Shown: positions 57,106-64,000 of the stretch, in pieces
Layout: each line of letters starts with the position of its first letter
How positions within the stretch are numbered: the first letter of the stretch is position 1
Source of the DNA: Alisma plantago-aquatica
Taxonomy: Eukaryota; Streptophyta; Magnoliopsida; Alismatales; Alismataceae
Length of the DNA stretch: 64,000 nt
Assembly (NCBI GenBank): GCA_963693085.1
Contig: OY856409.1
Span: forward strand, 237,142,558-237,206,557
Reading direction: 5' to 3'
Position numbers and translations under genes: made by a program
Notes under the pieces: generated by a model
Database searches by the model: none
Told to the model about the DNA's origin: nothing
What the model saw: only the letters and a program-made list of their open reading frames with translations

Positions 57106-57600
57106 ATGTACTGATACAACATAAATTGGGTGCAATCACGTCCGAACTAAGCACATTCAAGTTGAAACTAGTCACATTGAAGTTCAAACTGAGCGCAATC
57201 AAGCCTGGATATGTGCATCAACACAACACTAACTGGGCTCAATCATGCCCAAATTGGGTGCATTCAAGTTGAAACCGGGCACATTCAAGTCTAAACTGGG
57301 CGCAATCAAGTCTAAATTGGGCATTCAAGTAATAGGGCACAATCATGTCCAAAGTGGGAGCATTCAAGTCAAAATTGGGTGCATTCAAGTCCAAACTAGG
57401 TGCAATCAAGTCTAACAGGCCATTCAAGTCCAAATAGGATGCAATGAACCAACTTGGATGCAATTAAATCCAAATTCGACGAAATCAAGTCTGAACTGGG
57501 TGCATTCAAGTCCAAACTGATCACATGTTCCAAACTGGGCACAATCAAATCCAAATTGGGTGCATCAAATCCAAACTGATCAAATGGGTGCAATCAAGAA
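57106..57600. repeat. Degenerate minisatellite, about 20-21 bp unit
   Basis: Units of the type TGGGTGCAATCAAGTCCAAAC, in variants with GCATTCAAGT or GCAATCAAGT. A few more units follow at 57720-57840 beyond the trinucleotide repeat. Minus-strand frames here read LDLNAP-like repeats and are a by-product of the repeat. Confidence 0.9.
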
Positions 57601-57623
57601 GAAGAAGATGATAATGATGGCGA

Positions 57624-57660
<37 letters not shown>

Positions 57661-57695
57661 GATGATGATGATGATGATGATGACGATGATGATGC
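57598..57695. repeat. (GAA)n, (AAT)n and (GAT)n trinucleotide repeats
   Basis: GAAGAAGAAGATGAT, then a pure AAT run (about 57626-57660), then a GAT run (57661-57690), inside the minisatellite. Confidence 0.95.
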
Positions 57696-58089
57696 ACTCA
57701 TAAGTAGGCATATTTCCACACTAATTAGGTACAATCATGTCCGAAATGGGCACATTCAAGTTCGAACTAGGCTCAAGGCCGGACCCGACGCATTCAAAAC
57801 CAATCTGGACACATTAGATTGATAGTGGGGGCAATACATGTCAAATTCCATCTATTTTTTATTATTTTTTCAAAAATATGCTAATATTAGTCTTGTTGAA
57901 AAGTATTTTTATTTCGTGAAAAAACTCATTACGAATCGAAAGTTATAAGAAAAAAAATAAATAAATATAAAATGTAAATAAAAGATTATTGTTTAAGGAG
58001 ATAGAATGAGTGGGGGAGAGGACGAGGGGGTGGGGACCACGGCTGACAGGGGTGGTTTCCCTACGTGTGAAACACGCTTAACCCTGTGT

Positions 58090-61000
58090 GCGTGAGGTAA
58101 GTTAAACTCAATTAGACCCACCCAGCTCGACCTGACTCAATTTAAATATGTACAACTTTTAACTTTTGAGACTTAAAATGAAATAAATTTGTTTAAAGAG
58201 AGCCTAGAATTATATCTGGGCCGAGTTTGGGTTTGAAAGTGTGGATTGAAAAAACTCAATTGACTTGAAAATAAATTAGAAATACTTTGTAATTTTACAA
58301 TCAGAACTAAAAAAGGATATATAGGGTAGGCCAAACAAATTTTTGCATCAAATTATATACAACTATATGGACTTTAGACACTTCTATCACATGTATATTA
58401 GTTGCAAGACTTATATTATGGTTAAAGTTTGATGAAATGTTGCTAATTTAGTATGTCATTTAATTAATCACATCACTTATATACACATAGACAAGTTATT
58501 TACTGATGAATGACTAATTCTAGTAATTTACAATACAATATTAAATTTATCACATCCAAATGTGGTTTTTATCTCCAAATAAAAATTGCTACTATTTTAC
58601 ATCAGATATTATTTTCTAATTAAGTTTAAGTCATTTTGTTTGCTATTCCATTTTCTTAACACCCACTTAATACTAGTAGTTTGCTATCATTTTATTTTCT
58701 ACTTCATCTATATAATTTGTTAGGTACTTATGAATACATCAATTAATAACAAAATTGAATCCTAAATTCTTTTGTTGGATTTGAGTACCTCAATAGAATT
58801 TCTAGGTCTAATATGGGAACATTACTTTTGGGTTTAGGTAAAAGTAATTTTATATCAAATTTAGGTCATGTGGTTTAGGTATGACCTGAATAACCATAAA
58901 TACCACTTGACCAAAACCTCATTGACAACCCTAGTTTCATCGTATTGTTTATGGTAGCAAAACTAATCTTCTTTGTGATTTCATAACATAAGCCCTTGGG
59001 TGGATTAACTTTAATAATTTATAACTAGGAGGTCACAAAGATGTAAATCCTTATAGGTATAGGTATGGTTTGGTTTAGTTTGGTTCATAAAAAATACATT
59101 AAACAAAATGTATCTTAACCATTTTGGAATCATGTATTTGAATTAATAAGGTTTCAAAAGAAATAATGTGATGTCTATGTGTCTAAGGACATTGTAGGGC
59201 CTCCTTCCTTTGCTTATGATATAAAGTTTAGTATGGTGTGAGGATGGATCTGAGGAATGTTAGGATAAGGGTCTCTGACATTGTAGACGTTTCTCTTCAT
59301 GATGTATTGTGATAGAAAAGGGATGAAGATCAGACGCAAGAGAAGAAAAATGATAAACTCACACCAGGGGTTGAGTTTTTTGGGTTTAGGATCTAAGTGG
59401 TTAGATAGGCCAATGTAACTTGGGGAAATTGAGAATGTTAGAAGAGTAGCATGAGTATTCTCTCATGATGGGAGGAGAGGCATGTCATTAGGAGGGATAA
59501 TGAGTGATGAGGATGGTATCATGATTTAAGGGTTTGTGTTATTGTGGAGAAGATGAATAACCAGTGGTTGGAATGGACACTTTACCTTTTGGAATTGGCT
59601 AGGTGCATGGCCAGGGGATTGAAGGTTGTGTGAATTGGTGTTGATGGTACACGGTTGGTTAGCTTGCTTTCTGGTCTCACTCTAGTATTTTGTATGCATA
59701 TAATAAATCTAATACATTCCTCACAATTTTTTTGGGAGGTAAATGGGTTTACCAAAATGTCATATGACGAGGCAAATAGTGGGTTGCAACTTCTACAAGT
59801 GTTGGGTTCTTGAATTTGGTTGAGATGGCACCTCTCATGAATGTCATGATGGAAATATGAGATTTGGATTTATCTCAGTGTGTCATTCTTGATCAATGAG
59901 GCAGTTAGGCACATTGATATTTTTTAATAGAAAAATAATATCTTACTTTTTTTGTATCATTTCTAGCTATTACAAGAAGATGTTCAAGGAAGTTACACTC
60001 TTCAAGGGGTGCCTCAAGATTTTGAAGCATTACAAGGTAAAGTAATTTCTAGTTCATTATTTATCAACAAACATGTCTGATCTTAAATGTGATGAGTTCT
60101 AAGGATCTAGTGATGATGTCCTAGATTGCTAAGTCAATAGAGTTTCTTTCATGTCCTCTCTCTTAATCATACTTACCAGGAAGTTTCTATTGCATTGTAC
60201 ATAAATGAGTAGAAACCCAGCCATAATGTTGCTTATGTGCCTTCACTCAAAGAACATCCTTCCTCCATCAAAACCATATGAAAGTGCTTCTTGATGGCTT
60301 GAAATAAAGTATTTCTCTTGCATTTATGGTCATTGAACACTACTACTATCATGCATGCCAACCTATCTTCCATTTAGAAAACATGTTACCTTTAATGGCC
60401 TATAACGATAGTGGAATCCCATCACATTTGGTGCTGATCCGTTTGCCTCAAGGATATTGGTGGTAAGACTTGATAATAACATTGGTTGTCATACCAATCC
60501 ATTAAAACTCACGACCAATGATGATACATAATGTAGGATCAGGCTCAAGCCTCTGGGCTTGGGCTCTCCACATCACCAGTTAAGCCTGACCCAATAGCCA
60601 ATACGATAGATACACACCATGCTTTGTGCAAATCTACATATCTACCATCACACTTGTACGAGATAGACGGTGCACCATGCTTTGTGCAAATCTACACTCA
60701 GTCGATCAAGCTTTTCATGTGTATTTCTAATTCAAGGCATCTAAGACTTAATATTTAGTTGAGGGATTTTGTATTTCTAAGTATATACATATACTTTATC
60801 CAATCACCACATATGTAGTACATATCATATACATTCTTTATCCCACAACAAAACGTACAATAAACAAAAGCGATGGTTATGGCCTGCCTAATGTAATCCC
60901 TTGGAGCCAGAAGGAACTAGTCATCTAGGTCTACATCACATGCAAAAACCTATTGTTGATGAAGATCTATGCTTGCCAATCTGGGTTGATCGGTTCAACC

Positions 61001-64000
61001 CTTGAACTGATCGGCTCGCCTCCTGGCCGGTTGTTAGGTCATTTCATCGGTCGTCTGGTCCATCTATCCACCATATGTTGGCTCCTCTAGTAGATCGGTC
61101 AGGTCCACTAGGTGATTGGTCCAGCTTGTCCTCCATGGTCCGTCATGGTCCTTCAATCGGTCGGCTCATGTTCAGGACATCTTGATCTTCATCATAAAAG
61201 GAAAGTAAATTATCCTACTTTTATATAATTATTGAGAAACCTCAATTTACATTTAAGGGGAGAAAGGGTAGGAAAGATTTAACTTTATATTAGGAAGATA
61301 AGATAGAGGATCGATACACAAATTGAGATAAATGGATAAACCAACCATACAACCATGCACATAATTTAGGGGTTATTGGAATGCTACAAGTAAAGAAATC
61401 AAGGATGATAAATTTGAGGTAACTACAATGGAAGACAAATGTTTGATGGTTTGAAATGTTATGTCTCCACTACCTAGAGAGGTCAACCTATATGATTTTT
61501 AACACCTTCAACATCACCATATACTACCACCACAAGATAATACCACAAGAAGACCTCTCTTTTTAGTTCAAGAGTAACTAGCTTCTTATTTTTTTTAAGG
61601 AGTCAACAACCTTCATCTACCTAGGGCCACCTACCCTTCACCTTTCTTAGATAAGTAAGAGCTTCACAATAAGCCCTGAGAGAAAGAGTTAGGGAGAGAG
61701 AAGTGAAAGCTTCATAAGATTCTGAATTAGGGATAGCTCTATTATAAACAATTTGTATTCCTCTAAGTATAGGCTAAGAATGGAATATTTAAGGGCTCTC
61801 TGAGAAACTACCTCAATTCTATAGAATGTGGAAGCATAAGAAACCTTTGGATATCTTGAATTCCTATCTATAGTGGAGGGTGCCTACTATGCATTAGATA
61901 TGATTTAGAAGAAATATAATCATTTCAAGGGAGTAGGTTTAGTTCTAACTAATATATTTTCACTTTCTTTCTCCCCAAATGACTAATGTTGTACTTATGA
62001 AAAAAATTATTTAGTGAGTCAAGCACTTTGAAAATTTTAAGGGAATTTCAAACGATGACTAATCTTTGTGTGTTCAAGGAACATGGTCAGATCTCATGCC
62101 AATGATATTCCCTATGAAATTTACAAAAATACCCGCAATTACAATTATCATCGGTAAACTGCAGTTGATGTGTATTCAAGCTAACACACAATTAACATAA
62201 TCAACTATAATTTTCCTAGGGAATTCCCACTAATGATTTTAACTAACCTTAGTGTATTTTGAACACACAAGGAAATCAGCACACTATGTATAAGTCATTA
62301 TTTGACTTGTCCATCTTTCTATGAGGAAAGAAAAATGACCATCTCAAAATTAAATGTATGAATATGTAAGTTCATTATCATAAATCATCTCAATAAATAC
62401 ATTTTGTAAGATTACACAAGGCATTATATACAACGAATGTATTACACCAATGATCTAACGATTTCTTCAATGATCCTGACCCAACTTGATATTTTTTGTA
62501 TGACTTACTAGTTTTGTCCTATTAGATCTTGTTTGAATGGAGACTGTCAATTGACCTTGACACACATCAAAAAGATATTTTGGACGCAATAACTTGTAGT
62601 GCTTGAATCATCATCAAAATATGGGATTGGAAATAGGGTAAACTTAAATTGATAGATATGCTGATTGAGGTGAGTAGCTTCTTGTTGGTAATTGTCTAGC
62701 CCACTCACATTATACATTTTCTGCCTCCCTTAGGTTCTATACATCTACTAATGTACACAATATAGTTTTGATATTATTTGGGGGTTAGTGACATTGTTTG
62801 ATGATACACTTATACATTCATACATTCAACTTTAATTTTTCATCTTATTTTCCTCAAATAAATATTTAGCAAGAAACCAAAATGAGAGTTTATGTAGTGT
62901 AGTGATTTTCTTGTGTTGGAAATTTGCTAAGAACAATTAAAATCATTGATCAGAATTCCCCACAAAATTTCTTTCAAACTATGTTAAAGCGGGCATGGTT
63001 GATAGCACTGTAGTAAGCTATTAACCTATTAGATTTTGGTTGAAAATATTTGAATATTTCCACAGGAAATATAATCAAATGGAATTCTATAGGAAAATCC
63101 CAATCGACTATGTTTCTTGATAGCATAATTGTTATTCTTTGACTAACATTTCCTTGAATAATTTTAGTCAATAAACTAATATAGTAATTATTTTCAAAAC
63201 TACGAAATTCATTGTTCTTAGGATAAAGAAAGTGAAAATAGATGTACTCAAACTTCACCTACCCTATAGATATGATATATTTCATCCAAGTCATCCATTC
63301 TAGATATTAGGCACACTCAATTACAAATATGATCCATTTGGAAACATTCAAAGGACCCTCATACTCGGACAAGCTATAGAATCGAGATAGTACCTCAAAG
63401 TGCCATTAAAAATTCCATTGTTGAATGCCTACTTGATTACTTCAATTGAGTGAATAGGAATTTAAACTTCACCTACCCCCTTGAATATTCCGAATTGACT
63501 GGTACGACTCCTCTCTTATGTGACTCACAGTAGATGGTGTCCTCAGTCCTTTTGCATATGTGCATCTCTTAGATGTGGTTTGCTATAGTGTGTAGGAAAC
63601 CATTGAAGTAAAGACTCCATGTCCCATACACTTACAAAAGTATGTATGATATCACTTATGAATGAGGGGACCTCTAACAAACTACTGTAATGCCCCACTC
63701 TCTAGGTTCGAGATTCATATGTCCTTTTCAATGTTGAATTTTATGGCATCCCCAAATCTTCATTTGCAACCTTCCAAGATAATATATTTCTCTCTCCAGA
63801 TTTTGTGAAAGGAGTAGCTCAGATTATTACCTTTTCCCATGCTGAGAATGCATTTCCTCTTGATACATTTCACACCCAAAAGCTGACTTACTAATGATCC
63901 AAGTTTGTTACCATTCTCCAACTTTTGTTTGTGAAAAGGGCATGATTAAACACTTGTGTGTCCCTAAAAGGGAGATAGATTTTGTCCTATAGGCATATGA
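58090..64000. other. Long unassigned region
   Basis: AT-rich sequence with no frame above about 95 codons and no recognised domain, LTR pair or inverted ends. One local feature: CACCATGCTTTGTGCAAATC occurs twice, at about 60615 and 60673. 61000-61180 is rich in GATCGGTC/CGGTCGG-type words. It may be very old retroelement sequence. Confidence 0.4.

Larger units (their letters stand above)
56931..57951. repeat. Inverted-repeat element with minisatellite core
   Basis: The left arm, about 56931-57032 (TATAACTTTCAATCTGTAG ... CAACAAGACTAATATT ... TTTTGAAAAAA), is the imperfect inverse of the right arm, about 57858-57951 (ending CGAATCGAAAGTTATA in + orientation). The left arm has about 30 extra bases. 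Further out, GTGCTTCACGCG near 55422 and CGTGTGAAACACG near 58063 may be the true termini (mutually inverse in part), with element 55475-56790 inserted in the left margin. Class unknown: MULE-like or foldback. Confidence 0.65.

Noticed and set aside
57239..57593. Minus-strand frames with LDLNAP-like repeats
   Set aside because: They are translations of the degenerate 20-21 bp minisatellite, with no start context or conserved domain.

Overview
The window is intergenic DNA from a large, transposon-rich flowering-plant nuclear genome. The evidence is Ty1/copia polyproteins, hAT transposases of the BED/DUF659/hAT-C plant type, RTE-clade LINE fragments, tRNA-derived SINEs and one exon-like piece that resembles plant cyclin T. 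Nothing marks a grass; a woody dicot or magnoliid fits, but the species cannot be fixed from the sequence. Apart from that exon, every coding stretch I recognise belongs to a mobile element, and only one element (copia B, 5159-10216) still has an intact reading frame.

Layout. 1-868 is the end of a hAT deletion derivative inserted in a decayed + strand copia (A, 877 to about 10320). Copia A also carries two small hAT-type elements (2258-2728 and 3868-4664), and the young copia B sits inside its 3' LTR. 10376-11172 is a remnant of a second BED-finger hAT. 11590-18245 holds three decayed RTE LINE fragments, broken by hAT-type insertions at 12462-13147, 15730-16416 and 16552-17979, with a copia C-terminus at about 15375-15650. 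18246-30020 holds copia G, copia C (minus) and copia D (plus); C and D meet head to head near 21793-21815. Copia D is split by a 5,037-bp hAT element (23753-28789) with a recognisable but broken transposase. 30021-36059 is a minus-strand copia (H) containing three hAT-type elements nested one inside the other, plus a fourth in its LTR. 36334-36905 is the cyclin-T-like exon. 40213-48972 is a long-LTR minus-strand copia (F) with exact ATAGG target duplications and a SINE in it; another SINE lies at 39200-39371. 54466-54861 and 55475-56790 are two more hAT-type elements, and 56931-57951 is an inverted repeat around a minisatellite. I recognise nothing in most of 48978-54450 and 58090-64000.

The main pattern is a population of hAT-type elements. 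Thirteen have both ends and an 8-bp target-site duplication, exact or one to two bases off; one more has a duplication at its visible end only. They fall into several sequence families, each with its own short motif repeated densely just inside the ends. Because they sit inside dated hosts (copias, LINEs, other hATs), the order of insertion can be read directly. I found no host-encoded system such as a defence island or biosynthetic cluster.
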